The translations under genes were made by a program, and so were the position numbers. Below are positions 15,959 through 26,222 of a stretch of DNA of 64,000 bases, one piece after another. The DNA comes from Williamsia muralis. Its GTDB lineage: Bacteria > Actinomycetota > Actinomycetes > Mycobacteriales > Mycobacteriaceae. Numbering within the stretch: the first letter of the stretch is position 1; each line of letters opens with the position of its first letter. The stretch covers positions 62,001 through 126,000 of the forward strand of contig NZ_PEBD01000004.1 in NCBI RefSeq assembly GCF_002735905.1. The letters run 5' to 3'. The notes under the pieces are model-generated. The model did not search any database, was not told the DNA's origin, and saw only the letters and a list, made by a program, of their open reading frames with translations.

Positions 15959-16417
15959 ATGGGTACCGATGAGCAGATGATCGAGGCGGCACTGGCGGCC
16001 GCCGCCGGGGCCGACCCCAGAGACGTGCCCGTGGGCGCGGTGGTCTTCGATTCCGACGGCACTGCCATCGCGCAGGCCGCAAACGCACGCGAGGTGACCT
16101 CCGATCCCACCGCACACGCCGAGATCCTTGCCATCCGAAAAGCGGTCGACCTGGTCGGCGACGGATGGCGGCTCACTGGTTGCACCATCGCCGTGACCCT
16201 CGAGCCGTGCACCATGTGTGCGGGCGCCATCACCCTGGCCAGACTCGATCGGCTGGTGTTCGGTGCGTGGGAGCCGAAGACAGGGGCAGTGGGCTCTTTG
16301 TGGGACGTGGTGCGCGACCGACGCAACGTCCACCGTCCTCAGGTGCGCGGCGGTGTACTCGCCGACGAGTGTGCTGCGGTCCTGCGAGACTTTTTTGCTG
16401 GTCAACGGCCCTCGTGA
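15959..16417 (+). CDS. tadA: tRNA(adenine34) deaminase
   Basis: A 152-residue zinc deaminase that converts A34 to inosine in the wobble position of tRNA-Arg(ACG). The zinc ligands and proton shuttle are visible: H53 and E55 in TAHAEILAIRKA, and C84/C87 in LEPCTMCAGAI. Length is typical. It follows its associated protein gene with a 23-nt gap and shares its promoter. tRNA-Ser(CGA) and csbD follow on the same strand but appear to have their own promoters. Confidence 0.93.
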   Translation: MGTDEQMIEAALAAAAGADPRDVPVGAVVFDSDGTAIAQAANAREVTSDPTAHAEILAIRKAVDLVGDGWRLTGCTIAVTLEPCTMCAGAITLARLDRLVFGAWEPKTGAVGSLWDVVRDRRNVHRPQVRGGVLADECAAVLRDFFAGQRPS

Positions 16418-16457
16418 GGGCACAGCAGACGCGGTGATCTCGAACTCCCGGGTATCC

Positions 16458-16483
16458 GATTGGGATCGAGTAGCAGTGGGTAC
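16458..16483 (+). promoter_or_regulatory. Candidate SigB/SigF-type promoter of the CsbD gene
   Basis: GATT (16458-16461), 16 nt, then GGGTAC (16478-16483). Mycobacterial SigF/SigB-type promoters read GTTT, 15-17 nt, GGGTA(T/A). One mismatch in the -35 remains. It lies 66 nt before the CsbD start, and CsbD is a general-stress protein, which makes the assignment plausible. Confidence 0.4.
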
Positions 16484-16549
16484 TCATGCATCACGCGACA
16501 GTCGCGTGTGAAGCACCTTGGTCACAGATCGAGTCAACTAGGAGGATCC

Positions 16550-16759
16550 ATGGCTGTATCCGACGATGCCAAGAACAAGGCCGAAGATCTCAAGGGCCGC
16601 GGGAAAGAAGCCGCAGGAAGCCTGACCAACGACCACGACCTCAAGAACGAAGGCAAGGGCGATCAGGCCAGCGCCGGAGCGAAGCAGAAGGTGTCTGACG
16701 CCGCCGACGCCGTCAAGGGTGGGGTCGACAACCTCAAAGACAAGCTGACCGGCCACTAA
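16550..16759 (+). CDS. CsbD-family stress protein
   Basis: A 69-residue hydrophilic protein made of amphipathic charged repeats (KNKAEDLKGRGKEAAGSLT, DLKNEGKGDQ, AKQKVSDAADAVKGGVDNLKDKL), the signature of the CsbD family. In Bacillus the founding member is a sigma-B general-stress protein; the biochemical function is unknown. AGGAGG sits 4 nt before the ATG, one of the strongest ribosome-binding sites in the window. A SigB/SigF-like promoter candidate lies upstream, together with a CACGCG/CGCGTG hairpin near 16492-16508. Confidence 0.88.
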   Translation: MAVSDDAKNKAEDLKGRGKEAAGSLTNDHDLKNEGKGDQASAGAKQKVSDAADAVKGGVDNLKDKLTGH

Positions 16760-16813
16760 GAGCCGCTCACACCGCCGAAGGCTGTCTGCACAGCCGGACT
16801 GACCAGCGGATTG

Positions 16814-16841
16814 TTGGCTCAGCCCGGCCCTGCGGTACAGT
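16814..16841 (+). promoter_or_regulatory. Promoter of tRNA-Ser(CGA)
   Basis: -35 TTGGCT (16814-16819), 16-nt spacer, -10 TACAGT (16836-16841). The tRNA 5' end at 16849 is 8 nt after the -10, so little or no 5' leader would be transcribed. Confidence 0.55.
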
Positions 16842-16848
16842 TTTCGGC

Positions 16849-16939
16849 GGTGGCGTGTCCGAGCGGCCGAAGGTGCAGCACTCGAAATGCTGTGTACGGT
16901 TACCCCGTACCGAGGGTTCAAATCCCTCCGCCACCGCCA
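16849..16939 (+). tRNA. tRNA-Ser, anticodon CGA
   Basis: A class II tRNA with acceptor stem GGTGGCG / CGCCACC, discriminator G and an encoded CCA. The anticodon loop CTCGAAA gives anticodon CGA (reads UCG). The long variable arm (GTACGG..CCGTAC) identifies serine. The T arm GAGGGTTCAAATCCCTC is intact. A terminator follows 3 nt after CCA. Confidence 0.95.
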
Positions 16940-16942
16940 GCG

Positions 16943-16977
16943 AACAGCCCCTCACCTGAACCAGGTGGGGGGCTGTT
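16943..16977 (+). terminator. Terminator of tRNA-Ser(CGA)
   Basis: A 16-bp stem (AACAGCCCCTCACCTG with CAGGTGGGGGGCTGTT, one T/G wobble) with a 3-nt loop, followed by TCTGTG. It immediately follows the tRNA. Confidence 0.85.
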
Positions 16978-17104
16978 TCTGTGTTGTATCGAGTCCGATG
17001 GTTCCGCATGAGGTCGCACCTGGACGGTGGGGTGTAATCGGTGACCGGGGTATCCGTCGCAGCGGTGGTGCTGCATGACAGCGATTTCTTGTGTGGGGGT
17101 GTTC

Positions 17105-18130
17105 ATGGGTCACGGCTGGATTCTCATCGAGTGTATGGGCAATGGAGAGCCCACTCTCGTGTTCGACAGGGTGAGGCCACGGCGCTATTCGTCGATCCGT
17201 CGGCGCGACAATCTGCGGAGTCCCCAGGTGACTGCGGCACTGTTGACGATGGTCGGCGACGTGGTCGGCTCGCGGAGCAGTGTTCGCCGGGTGTTCTCCG
17301 CAGGCAAGAACGAATCGCTGAGGATGGTCGCGCACCCTGTCGAAGGACCCGCAGGCAGCGTGTACGGCGTCCAGGTGTGGGTGGGCCTCGAGCACGAGCT
17401 GCCGCCGCCTCGTCGTCTGATCGGAGCGTTCCTGTGGGATCCGGCAACACAGCTGACCCATCATGGACCGACCATCGAGACCGAGATCCTCGGGATCACC
17501 GATCCGCAGACGACGCGGGTGAGCCCCGAGGTGTTCAAGTATTTCGAGGCGTTCCCCCGGGAGGGCGAACTCGGCACGTATGTGGCCGACATCATGTCGG
17601 GAAGCATCACAGACGGTGAAGCATTCGACAGCGACATCACCGTCCGCCGGGACGACGGGGATCTGGCCCAGGTGTACATGACCATGCGCGCGGTCAAGAA
17701 TGGCTACGACGCCTGGGAGTTGAAGGGAATCGTCCACGACATCACCGACGTGCGCGAACCCAGCTCGGCCGCAGCCTACAACCGCCGGACGGCCCGGGTG
17801 GTCGCGCGGCTTGTGGACGGGGAGTGGGGCATCGGGCATGTCGATTTCGCGACGGGCATCGTCACCGAGTGGCTGGCCGAGCCGCCTGCCCCGCTGGATC
17901 GATGGGCCACTCAGAACGCGGAGTTCCATCCCGACGACATGTCCACGGTCATGGACGCCCAGATAGCGGTGGCGACCGAGCGTGTACCCCGAGCCGAATA
18001 CGTGGTCAGAGTGCGGTTTACGGACGGGCCATGGCACGGCGCACGCATCACCCTCACCGCCGCGACCGCAGGGTTCAACGGGCACGGGCTCATGCGGGTG
18101 GAGTCCGCGAGTCGAGAAGGCAAGGTGTGA
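17105..18130 (+). CDS. PAS/GAF-like sensory domain protein (DUF5593-like)
   Basis: A 341-residue cytoplasmic protein starting MGHGWILIECMGNGEPTLV, the usual N-terminus of an actinobacterial family annotated as DUF5593 or GAF-domain protein. Two PAS/GAF-like alpha-beta units can be seen: residues about 95-200 (IGAFLWDPATQLTHHG...LKGIVHDITDV, with the PAC-like DITDV end) and about 220-340 (WGIGHVDFATGIVTEWL...LMRVESA). No output domain (kinase, GGDEF, HTH) is fused. A regulatory role is inferred. A Met 10 codons upstream exists, but GGGGGTGTTC before 17105 and the family N-terminus favour this start. It is convergent with nuoN, 9 nt apart. Confidence 0.65.
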   Translation: MGHGWILIECMGNGEPTLVFDRVRPRRYSSIRRRDNLRSPQVTAALLTMVGDVVGSRSSVRRVFSAGKNESLRMVAHPVEGPAGSVYGVQVWVGLEHELPPPRRLIGAFLWDPATQLTHHGPTIETEILGITDPQTTRVSPEVFKYFEAFPREGELGTYVADIMSGSITDGEAFDSDITVRRDDGDLAQVYMTMRAVKNGYDAWELKGIVHDITDVREPSSAAAYNRRTARVVARLVDGEWGIGHVDFATGIVTEWLAEPPAPLDRWATQNAEFHPDDMSTVMDAQIAVATERVPRAEYVVRVRFTDGPWHGARITLTAATAGFNGHGLMRVESASREGKV

Positions 18131-18139
18131 GGGCGGGGC

Positions 18140-19753
18140 TCAACTCAGAAAGACCGCTGCCTGATCCACGAGGTCGAGGAGCGGCTGCGGAAGTATGCCG
18201 AGGACGATGGTCGCGACAGCACCGAGACCGATGACAAAGGTGGTCGCGGTGTTCGGCACCACAACGGTGGGGGCGTTGTCGACAGGTGGTTCGGAGAAGA
18301 ACATCAGCACGATGACCCGGACGTAGAACACCACGGCGATTGCGCTGCTCAGCACCCCGACGATCACCAGCGGAACAGCGCCGCCGGACGCGGCCGCCTG
18401 AAACACCGCGAACTTGCTGACGAAGCCACTCGTCAGAGGGATACCGGCGAACGCGAGTAGGAACAACGCGAAAGTCCCGGCCACCAACGGTGACTGCCGT
18501 CCCAGACCCGCCCACCGCGACATCTCGCCGACCTCGCCTGCCCGGTCCCGCACCAGGGTCACCACGGCAAATGCGCCGACGGTACTGAAGCCGTAGGCGA
18601 CGAGGTAGAACATCGTGGACGACAGTCCTGCCCGGTTGAGGGCGACAACACCGGCCAGGATGAAACCGGCGTGCGCCACAGAGGAATACGCGAGCATGCG
18701 CTTCATGTCGGTCTGGGTGATCGCAACGACGGAGGCGACGACCATCGTCAGGATCGCAATCGCCCACAACACCGGACGCCATTCGTCTTTCAAACCGGGC
18801 AGGGCCACGTAGAACAATCTCAACATCGCACCGAATGCGGCGACCTTGGTGGCTGCGGCCATGAAGGCGGTGATGGGCGTTGGGGCGCCCTGGTAGACGT
18901 CCGGGACCCAGTAGTGAAACGGCACCGCACCGATCTTGAACAGCAAAGCGATCGAGACCAGGCCCGTCCCGATCAAAGCCAGCGTCTTGTCACCGGCCTC
19001 GGCGTCGACGGCAGCCGCGATCTCCGGGAAATCGACCGACCCGGCGTAGCCGTAGAGGAACGCCGCCCCGAAGAGGAAGAACGCCGATGAAAAGGCTCCC
19101 AGCAGAAAGTATTTCAAGGCTGCTTCCTGCGAAAGCAGCCGACGTCGGCGTGCGAGACCGCACATCAGATACAACGGCAGCGACAGTACTTCGAGCGCCA
19201 CGAACATTGTCAGCAGGTCGTCGGCCGCGGGGAACAACAGCATGCCGCCGACCGCGAACAGCATGAGGGGGAACACTTCCGTCTGCGCGAGCCCGGCAGT
19301 CGTCGCTCGTCGTTCCGGCTCGCTGCCCGGCACGGTGGACGCAGCAGATGTGAACGCGTCCAGCGACTTCACCCGGCCACCGGCGGCCGCGCCCACCCCG
19401 GCGCCGACGGTCACGCCCGCAAGGGTGCGCTGGGCGATGAGGGGGATGGACAACGCCGACACCACCAAGATCGTGCCTTGCATGAACAGTGCCGGGCCGT
19501 CGACTGCCACGGCACCGACCGCCACCGATTCGCGTGTACCTGCCAGTGCCACAACAGCTGTGAATGCTGCCACCAGGCCACCGACGCTCAGGAGAAGCTG
19601 CAACGCGTACCGGAATCGATCGGGTGCAAACGCCTCGACCAGTACTGCGGCCACCGCCGCCGCGAACACGATCAACATCGGTGAGAGTTGTGCGTATTCG
19701 ATCGACGGCGCAGGCAGCACGTCCTGGGCAGTATTCAGCGCCCAACCGTTCAT
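18140..19753 (-). CDS. nuoN: NADH-quinone oxidoreductase subunit N
   Basis: A 537-residue antiporter-like membrane subunit of complex I, with about 14 helices and the proton-conducting Lys/Glu residues of the family in DLLTMFVALEVLSLPLYL and AAFGAMLRLFYVALPG. An extra hydrophilic/Gly-Ala loop (about 120-170, GVGAAAGGRVKSLDAFTSAAS...) is inserted between early helices; it looks lineage-specific. It is the last gene of the 14-gene nuo operon and starts with a 4-nt overlap with nuoM. Confidence 0.96.
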   Translation of the reverse strand: MNGWALNTAQDVLPAPSIEYAQLSPMLIVFAAAVAAVLVEAFAPDRFRYALQLLLSVGGLVAAFTAVVALAGTRESVAVGAVAVDGPALFMQGTILVVSALSIPLIAQRTLAGVTVGAGVGAAAGGRVKSLDAFTSAASTVPGSEPERRATTAGLAQTEVFPLMLFAVGGMLLFPAADDLLTMFVALEVLSLPLYLMCGLARRRRLLSQEAALKYFLLGAFSSAFFLFGAAFLYGYAGSVDFPEIAAAVDAEAGDKTLALIGTGLVSIALLFKIGAVPFHYWVPDVYQGAPTPITAFMAAATKVAAFGAMLRLFYVALPGLKDEWRPVLWAIAILTMVVASVVAITQTDMKRMLAYSSVAHAGFILAGVVALNRAGLSSTMFYLVAYGFSTVGAFAVVTLVRDRAGEVGEMSRWAGLGRQSPLVAGTFALFLLAFAGIPLTSGFVSKFAVFQAAASGGAVPLVIVGVLSSAIAVVFYVRVIVLMFFSEPPVDNAPTVVVPNTATTFVIGLGAVATIVLGILPQPLLDLVDQAAVFLS

Positions 19754-21321
19754 CGGTCACCTCCATCGGGCTCGGCAACAGCCGGTGCGGGGTCACGCTC
19801 GTCGATGACGGTGAGGGTGTGGCCCACGGCGGGATCGATGATGTCGAGCACCGGTGCGGGGTAGATGCCCAGCGCCAGCAGCAGCGCCAGAAGGGGTGCG
19901 ACCACCAGCATTTCGCGGCCGTGCAGATCGGTGAGGCGCTCGGTGCCCTTGTTCACGGGGCCGGTCATCACCCGCTGGTACATCCACAGCACGTATATCG
20001 CGGCGAGTACCAAAGCCACCGATGCGCAGACGGCGGCCACCGGGTAGCGGGTGAAAGTGCCGATCAAGACGAGGAACTCGCTGACAAACGGACCCAGACC
20101 GGGAAGCGACAGAGTCGCCAGACCCGCCACCAGGAACGTGCCGGCCAGCAGCGGCGCGACTTTCTGAACCCCGCCGAAATCGGCGATCGCCCGTGATCCG
20201 CGCCGGGACACCAGGAACCCGGCTATCAGCATCAGTGCCGCGGTGGCGATGCCGTGATTCACCATATACAGCGTGGAACCGGACTGTCCCTGACTGGTGA
20301 GTGCAAAGATGCCCAGGATGATGAAGCCGAAGTGAGAGATCGACGTATAGGCGATCAGTCGCATCAGGTCGGTCTGGCCGATCGCGAGGATGGCGCCATA
20401 GATGATGCCGATGACCGCCAGCGTGACGATCAACGGGGTGAAATACCTTGTCGCATCGGGGAACAATTGCACGCAGTACCGGAGCATCGCGAAGGTGCCC
20501 ACCTTGTCCACCACGGCCATCATCAGCACCGCACCGGCGGGGGTGGCCTGCACTGCCGCATCCGGGAGCCATGTGTGCAGCGGCCACAGCGGCGCCTTTA
20601 CCGCAAAGGCGAACATGAAGCCCAGGAACAGGGCTTTGCCGACAGTGGGGTCGATGTCCAGCGACCCGGAGGAGACGGCCGAGACGATCTCGCGGAAGTC
20701 GAACGTACCCCCGCCCTGGTCGGCGGTCACCACGTACAGGCCGATCACCGCGGCCAGCATGACCAGGCCCCCGGCGAGGTTGTACAGCAAGAACTTCACC
20801 GCCGCCCGCGACCGCTGGCCCGGAGCCTGTTCTGCGGCACCGAAACCCGCTATGAGGAAGTACATCGGGATCAGCATGGCTTCGAAGAAGATGTAGAAGA
20901 GGAAGATGTCGAGCGCGGTGAACGACACCATCACCATGGCCTCGACCAGCAACATCAGTGCCATGTAGCGATGGGTCGCACGCCGTCGGTCGGCGTCGGC
21001 GTCGTTCCATCCGGCCAGGAGCAGGAGGGGAAGCAACACGGCGGTCAACACCACGAGCGCCAGTGCGATGCCGTCGATACCGAGCTCGTAGCGGGTACCG
21101 AAAGCGGGTATCCATGAGCGTGATTCGACGAACTGGTATTGATCGCCACCGGGATCGAAGCGGACCGCCAACACAATGGCGAGGGCGAGCACCCCTACCG
21201 ACGTTGCCAGTGCCGCCCATTTGGCGACCACTCGTAGTCGAGGAGGCAACATCAAGATGACAACCGCACCGATCGCCGGTACCGCCCACAACAGTGTCAG
21301 CCAGGGGATTCCGTTCACCAC
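19750..21321 (-). CDS. nuoM: NADH-quinone oxidoreductase subunit M
   Basis: A 523-residue antiporter-like subunit. It has the conserved [13 protein letters not shown] helix with its essential Glu, the Lys-containing [20 protein letters not shown] broken helix and [20 protein letters not shown]. It carries one of the proton channels in the membrane arm. It overlaps nuoL by 7 nt and nuoN by 4 nt, implying coupled translation. Confidence 0.97.
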   Translation of the reverse strand: MVNGIPWLTLLWAVPAIGAVVILMLPPRLRVVAKWAALATSVGVLALAIVLAVRFDPGGDQYQFVESRSWIPAFGTRYELGIDGIALALVVLTAVLLPLLLLAGWNDADADRRRATHRYMALMLLVEAMVMVSFTALDIFLFYIFFEAMLIPMYFLIAGFGAAEQAPGQRSRAAVKFLLYNLAGGLVMLAAVIGLYVVTADQGGGTFDFREIVSAVSSGSLDIDPTVGKALFLGFMFAFAVKAPLWPLHTWLPDAAVQATPAGAVLMMAVVDKVGTFAMLRYCVQLFPDATRYFTPLIVTLAVIGIIYGAILAIGQTDLMRLIAYTSISHFGFIILGIFALTSQGQSGSTLYMVNHGIATAALMLIAGFLVSRRGSRAIADFGGVQKVAPLLAGTFLVAGLATLSLPGLGPFVSEFLVLIGTFTRYPVAAVCASVALVLAAIYVLWMYQRVMTGPVNKGTERLTDLHGREMLVVAPLLALLLALGIYPAPVLDIIDPAVGHTLTVIDERDPAPAVAEPDGGDR

Positions 21322-23246
21322 ACCCTCACCAACATCATCATCGCGACCAAGAGGGCGCCCCCGGCGAACATCGACAACGCGTACGAGCGGACGTATCCGG
21401 TCTGCACTCTTCGGATCAGCGTGGATGTGGCGCCGACGGCGCCCGCGAGTCCGTTCACCAGGCCGTCAACGCCTTTCGAGTCCGCCGACCCCAGTGCTCC
21501 GGTCAGCTTCTGGCCAGGTCGCATGAACGCCGCTTCGTTGAATGCGTCGCCGTAGAGGTCGCGGCGGGCTGCGACGGTGAGTGCGCGTCCCTTCGGTGCG
21601 ACAACGGGGATGTCGCGGCGGGCGTACTGCCGCCAGGCCACGGCGACGCCGGCCAGCACCACCGCGAGTGTGCCGGCGGTGATCACCCAGATGGGAACGG
21701 GCAGCTCGTCGTGGTGTTCACCGACCACCGGTTCGAGCCAGTGCTGCAGTGAACCACCGAATGCCAAGAACCCACCGGCAAAGACGGATCCGAGGGCCAG
21801 CAGGATCATCGGTCCGGTCATCAGGGCAGGCGACTCGTGTGGGTGCGCGTGCACCCCTTGGGTGTCGGCCTGCCAGCGCTTCGTGCCGAAGAAGGTCATC
21901 AGCATCACGCGTGTCATGTAGAACGCTGTGATACCGGCACCGAGCACGGTGACGATGCCCAGGATCACCCCTTTCACACCACCTGCTGCCCAAGCTGTTT
22001 CGATGATCTTGTCCTTGGAGAAGAAGCCTGCGAACGGCGGGATTCCGATGATGGCCAGATAGCCGACCCCAAAGGTGACGAAGGTGATCGGCATCAGCGC
22101 ACGCAAGCCGCCGAGACGGCGCATGTCGGTCTCGTCGTTCATCGCATGCATCACCGACCCGGCCCCGAGGAACAGACCGGCCTTGAAGAAGCCGTGTGTG
22201 ATGAGATGCATGATGGCGAAGGCATATCCGGCCGGCCCCAGTCCGGCGGCGAGCACCATGTAACCGATCTGGCTCATGGTGGAGGCGGCGAGGGCCTTCT
22301 TGATGTCGTCCTTGGCGCAGCCGATGATCGCGCCGAACAAGAGCGTGACCGCGCCGACGACCACAACCGCGAGTTGGGCTCCCGGCGCGAGGTCGAAGAT
22401 CGGGCCCGACCGGGTGATGAGGTAGACGCCGGCGGTCACCATGGTTGCGGCGTGGATCAGCGCGGACACCGGCGTGGGGCCCTCCATGGCATCCCCGAGC
22501 CAGGATTGCAGCGGGACCTGCGCCGATTTGCCGCACGCGGCGAGCAGCAGCATCAGGCCGAGGAAGGTCAGCACTGTCTCACCGGCCTCGTCGGCTCCGG
22601 CGAACACCTCCGCGAAGCCCACCGACCCGAATGTCGCGAACATGATCATCATGCCGATGGCAAGACCCATGTCGCCGACGCGGTTGACCACAAAGGCCTT
22701 CTTCGCCGCTGCGGCCGCCGACGGACGCTGATGCCAGAACCCGATCAACAGGTAGGAGGCAAGTCCGACGCCCTCCCATCCGAGGTAGAGGCCGAGATAG
22801 TTGTCGGCGAGAACCAACAGAAGCATGGCTGCCAGGAAGAGGTTGAGGTAGGCGAAGAACCGCCGGCGGCGGGGCACGAAGCCTGCGGAGCTGCCTTCGA
22901 TCTCAGCAGGATCGTCGGCCATGTAGCTGATCGAGTAGATGTGGATGAGTGAGCCCACGCCGGTGATCAGCAGGACAAAACACATCGACAGTTGGTCCAG
23001 TTGCAGACCGAAGTCCACACGCAGCTCACCGACGGGCACCCAGGTGAAGAGGTTCTCGTGTACGGCGCGTTCGTCTTCGGGGCGTCCGAGCATGTCGGTG
23101 AACAGCATCAACCCGTAGACGAAAGAGGCGATCGCCATGAGGGTGCCGAGCAGATGACCCCACGAGTCGGTGCGCCTGCCGCCGAGCAACAACACGATCG
23201 ACCCGGCGAGCGGGAGCGCCGGAAGGATCCAGATGGTTGTGTTCAT
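21315..23246 (-). CDS. nuoL: NADH-quinone oxidoreductase subunit L
   Basis: A 643-residue distal membrane-arm subunit with the antiporter core ([74 protein letters not shown]) and a C-terminal extension containing the long lateral helix region and final transmembrane helix. Length is normal for the family. A 7-nt gap separates it from nuoK, and it overlaps nuoM by 7 nt. Confidence 0.97.
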   Translation of the reverse strand: MNTTIWILPALPLAGSIVLLLGGRRTDSWGHLLGTLMAIASFVYGLMLFTDMLGRPEDERAVHENLFTWVPVGELRVDFGLQLDQLSMCFVLLITGVGSLIHIYSISYMADDPAEIEGSSAGFVPRRRRFFAYLNLFLAAMLLLVLADNYLGLYLGWEGVGLASYLLIGFWHQRPSAAAAAKKAFVVNRVGDMGLAIGMMIMFATFGSVGFAEVFAGADEAGETVLTFLGLMLLLAACGKSAQVPLQSWLGDAMEGPTPVSALIHAATMVTAGVYLITRSGPIFDLAPGAQLAVVVVGAVTLLFGAIIGCAKDDIKKALAASTMSQIGYMVLAAGLGPAGYAFAIMHLITHGFFKAGLFLGAGSVMHAMNDETDMRRLGGLRALMPITFVTFGVGYLAIIGIPPFAGFFSKDKIIETAWAAGGVKGVILGIVTVLGAGITAFYMTRVMLMTFFGTKRWQADTQGVHAHPHESPALMTGPMILLALGSVFAGGFLAFGGSLQHWLEPVVGEHHDELPVPIWVITAGTLAVVLAGVAVAWRQYARRDIPVVAPKGRALTVAARRDLYGDAFNEAAFMRPGQKLTGALGSADSKGVDGLVNGLAGAVGATSTLIRRVQTGYVRSYALSMFAGGALLVAMMMLVRVW

Positions 23247-23253
23247 CCGTGTC

Positions 23254-23553
23254 TCATAGCTTCAGCAGGTCGGCATCGTCGACCGAGGCCGAGCGGCGGG
23301 TTCGGAAAATGGTCATCATGATCGCCAGTCCCACAACAACTTCGGTGGCCGCGACGACCATGGTGAAGAAGGCGATGACCTGACCGTCCAGGTTGCCGTG
23401 CATCCGGGCGAACGTGACGAAGGCCAGGTTGCAGGCGTTGAGCATCAGTTCCACGCACATGAACACGACCACGGCATTGCGGCGGATCAGGACCCCGGAT
23501 GCCCCGATCGTGAACAGCAGAGCCGAGACGTACAGGTAGTTCTCGGGATTCAT
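23254..23553 (-). CDS. nuoK: NADH-quinone oxidoreductase subunit K
   Basis: A 99-residue three-helix subunit. The two buried glutamates of the E-channel appear in [13 protein letters not shown] and [19 protein letters not shown]. It starts within the nuoJ stop (4-nt overlap). Length is standard. Confidence 0.97.
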   Translation of the reverse strand: MNPENYLYVSALLFTIGASGVLIRRNAVVVFMCVELMLNACNLAFVTFARMHGNLDGQVIAFFTMVVAATEVVVGLAIMMTIFRTRRSASVDDADLLKL

Positions 23554-24365
23554 GAGCGCCGCCCCCCGGCTCGATCCGACTTGGCCGATCCGAGGTTGGG
23601 GCCCGTCGGATCCCGAGGCTCGAGAACATCACTCACCGATGAGTCGGAGAACGAGCCGTCGGGTAGCAGTGCCGGCATGTCGACGGCGTTGTGCCGGGCG
23701 TAGACACCGGGATTCGGCAGAGGGGTGCGGCGCCCGGCTTCGCGGAAGCGCCGGATGGAGAGCTCGCGCTGACTGTTCCGATCGCCGAGGCGTTCGCGGT
23801 GGGCCAGCACCATCGCTCCGATGGTCGCGGTGATGAGCAACGCGCCGGTGAGCTCGAACGCCCACAGGTACCGGACGAAGATCAGCTCGGCGAGTCCTTC
23901 GACGTTGCCTCCGGTCGCGCCTCCCGGTGAACGGTTCGCCACCACCGTCGTCGAGTCATCGACTCCGGCGAAGGTTGTGACCGTGGCACTTCCGATCCCA
24001 GCGATCAGCAGGATCCCGAATCCGAGCCCGGCGCAGATGGCGCCGAGTCGTTGTCCACGGAGTGTCTCGACCAGTGAATCGGACGAGTCCACCCCGACCA
24101 GCATGAGAACGAACAGGAACAGCATCATCACCGCGCCGGTGTAGACGACGATCTGGGCCACACCCAAGAACAGCGCGCCCTGCGCGATGTAGAAGACCGC
24201 AACGATGATCATCGTCATGGCCAGGAACACTGCCGAGTACACAGCCTTGGTTGCGCACACCACACCCAGCGCGCCCAGGACGGCGACGGTGCCGAGTACC
24301 CAGAACTGGATCGCCTCGCCCGTGGACGTCCGGGTCAGCGTCTCAGCTGCCCATGCCGGGTTCAT
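23550..24365 (-). CDS. nuoJ: NADH-quinone oxidoreductase subunit J
   Basis: A 271-residue subunit. Residues about 20-190 carry the five NuoJ helices ([49 protein letters not shown]). The remaining approximately 80 residues form a hydrophilic, Arg/Pro-rich C-terminal tail ([26 protein letters not shown]...) longer than in E. coli; actinobacterial homologues share this kind of tail. It has 4-nt overlaps with nuoI and nuoK. Confidence 0.95.
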   Translation of the reverse strand: MNPAWAAETLTRTSTGEAIQFWVLGTVAVLGALGVVCATKAVYSAVFLAMTMIIVAVFYIAQGALFLGVAQIVVYTGAVMMLFLFVLMLVGVDSSDSLVETLRGQRLGAICAGLGFGILLIAGIGSATVTTFAGVDDSTTVVANRSPGGATGGNVEGLAELIFVRYLWAFELTGALLITATIGAMVLAHRERLGDRNSQRELSIRRFREAGRRTPLPNPGVYARHNAVDMPALLPDGSFSDSSVSDVLEPRDPTGPNLGSAKSDRAGGRRS

Positions 24366-24886
24366 TGCGGCACTTCGTTTGTGGCGATCACCGAGCCGCG
24401 GTAGTAATCCTCGTCGGTGCTGCCCGGTTGCATCGGGTGGGGCGGTGACTCCATGCCCGGTTCGAGCGGGGCGAGGAGTTTGTCCTTGCCATAGATGAGG
24501 TCGGCCCGGTTGTCGTCGGCCATCTCATACTCGTTTGTCATGGTGAGGGCCCGGGTGGGGCAGGCTTCGATGCACAGCCCGCATCCGATGCAGCGTAGAT
24601 AGTTGATCTGGTAGACGCTCCCATACCGCTCACCGGGTGAAAAGCGTTGCGCTTCGGTGTTGTCCGCGCCCTCGACGTAGATCGCGTCGGCCGGGCACGC
24701 CCAGGCGCACAGCTCGCAGCCGATGCACTTCTCGAGTCCGTCGGCGTAGCGGTTGAGCTGGTGTCGCCCGTGATAGCGTGCCGCCGTCGGAGCCTTCTCC
24801 TCCGGATACAACTCGGTGTTGTTCTTCTTGAACATCGACGAGAACGTGACCCCGAAACCGGCAAGTGGTTCAAGCGGATTACGCAT
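24362..24886 (-). CDS. nuoI: NADH-quinone oxidoreductase subunit I
   Basis: A 174-residue ferredoxin-like subunit that carries clusters N6a and N6b. Two CxxCxxCxxxCP motifs are intact ([18 protein letters not shown] and [18 protein letters not shown]). It passes electrons toward NuoB. It overlaps nuoH by 8 nt and nuoJ by 4 nt. Confidence 0.97.
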   Translation of the reverse strand: MRNPLEPLAGFGVTFSSMFKKNNTELYPEEKAPTAARYHGRHQLNRYADGLEKCIGCELCAWACPADAIYVEGADNTEAQRFSPGERYGSVYQINYLRCIGCGLCIEACPTRALTMTNEYEMADDNRADLIYGKDKLLAPLEPGMESPPHPMQPGSTDEDYYRGSVIATNEVPQ

Positions 24887-26222
24887 CGCTGCTCTCCTTC
24901 ATCGGAACGGGTTGCGAGGCCGGTGTCGGCTCCGAACGTCTTGCGGCCGGTAATGCGGATCCGGTCTGTCCTCGGGATGTCTGGCCGGGCCGGCTCTGCC
25001 CGGTCAGTGGCGGCACCGGGAATCCCCCGGCCATGGGGTCGAACGGTGCGGAAAGGTCGGGGCCTGCGTTCGCCTCGCCGGCTCGACGTCGCTTGGAACG
25101 ACTCATCGCCCAGAACACAGCCAGCAAGGCGATCGCGAAGACCACGCCGGCGATGACGTCGACCACTGAACCGATGTCGTGGCCCTCCACCCGCAGAGCA
25201 CGGATGGTTGCGACGACCATGACCCATCCCAGTGACACCGGGATGAGGATCTTCCACCCCAGCGTCATGAACTGGTCGTAGCGCAGCCGCGGCAGCGTGG
25301 CCCGCAACCAGATGAAGAAGAAGAGAAAGCCCCAGACCTTGGCGACAAACCAGATCAGTGGGACCCAGCCGGAGTTGGCGCCGTCCCAGATCGAAAGGGG
25401 CCACGGCGCATGCCATCCGCCGAGGAACATCGTTGCGGCGAGGGCCGATACCGTGGCCATGTTGATGTACTCCGCGAGCATGAACATCGCGAACCGCAGC
25501 GATGAGTACTCGGTGTGGAAGCCGCCGACCAGTTCGCCTTCTGCCTCGGGGAGGTCGAAAGGCGCCCGGTTGGTCTCGCCGACCATCGAGAACACATAGA
25601 CGACAAACGAGGGCAGGAGGAGAAAGACGTACCAGGTGTCGAGTTGACCGTCGACTATCCCCGACGTGGACATGGTGCCGGCATGGAGGAAGACTGCTGC
25701 GAAGGTCAAACCCATTGCGATCTCGTACGAGATGACCTGCGCTGTCGAACGCAACCCACCGAGTAATGGATACGTTGAGCCGGAAGCCCATCCGGCGAGA
25801 ACGATGCCGTACACGCCCACCGAGGTGACGGCGAGGATGTACAGCACGGCCACCGGCAGATCGGTCAATTGAAGTGGGGTTCGGTGGCCGAACACCGAGA
25901 CCACCGGTCCGAACGGGATCACGGCAAACGCCATGATGGCCGGAATGACGGCGATGATCGGAGCGAGCAGATAGATCGGTTTGTCGATTCCACGGGGAAT
26001 GATGCCCTCTTTGAGGGCGAGCTTCACACCATCTGCCAGGCTCTGCAGCATTCCCATGGGCCCCACACGGTTGGGTCCGACGCGGGTTTGCATCCACGCC
26101 ATCACCTTTCGTTCGGCGAGAATGGCGACCAGCGTGGTCAGCAGCAGGAAGACGAAGACGATCAACGCCTTGGCGAGGATGAGCCACCAGGGGTCGTGGC
26201 CGAACTCGGACAGGTCGTTCAT
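24879..26222 (-). CDS. nuoH: NADH-quinone oxidoreductase subunit H
   Basis: A 447-residue membrane subunit at the quinone-entry site. The eight-helix core holds [32 protein letters not shown] and the charged loop [23 protein letters not shown]. Beyond the core is a C-terminal extension of about 100 residues ([26 protein letters not shown]..., Pro/Gln/Ser-rich) absent from E. coli NuoH but of a kind known in mycolate actinobacteria. It has 4-nt overlap with nuoG and 8 nt with nuoI. Confidence 0.97.
   Translation of the reverse strand: MNDLSEFGHDPWWLILAKALIVFVFLLLTTLVAILAERKVMAWMQTRVGPNRVGPMGMLQSLADGVKLALKEGIIPRGIDKPIYLLAPIIAVIPAIMAFAVIPFGPVVSVFGHRTPLQLTDLPVAVLYILAVTSVGVYGIVLAGWASGSTYPLLGGLRSTAQVISYEIAMGLTFAAVFLHAGTMSTSGIVDGQLDTWYVFLLLPSFVVYVFSMVGETNRAPFDLPEAEGELVGGFHTEYSSLRFAMFMLAEYINMATVSALAATMFLGGWHAPWPLSIWDGANSGWVPLIWFVAKVWGFLFFFIWLRATLPRLRYDQFMTLGWKILIPVSLGWVMVVATIRALRVEGHDIGSVVDVIAGVVFAIALLAVFWAMSRSKRRRAGEANAGPDLSAPFDPMAGGFPVPPLTGQSRPGQTSRGQTGSALPAARRSEPTPASQPVPMKESSDA

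Noticed and set aside
16507-16526. TGTGA-N10-TCACA as a CRP site before csbD
   Set aside because: The arm spacing is 10 rather than 6, so it does not fit the CRP/GlxR consensus; kept only as a generic inverted repeat in a finding.
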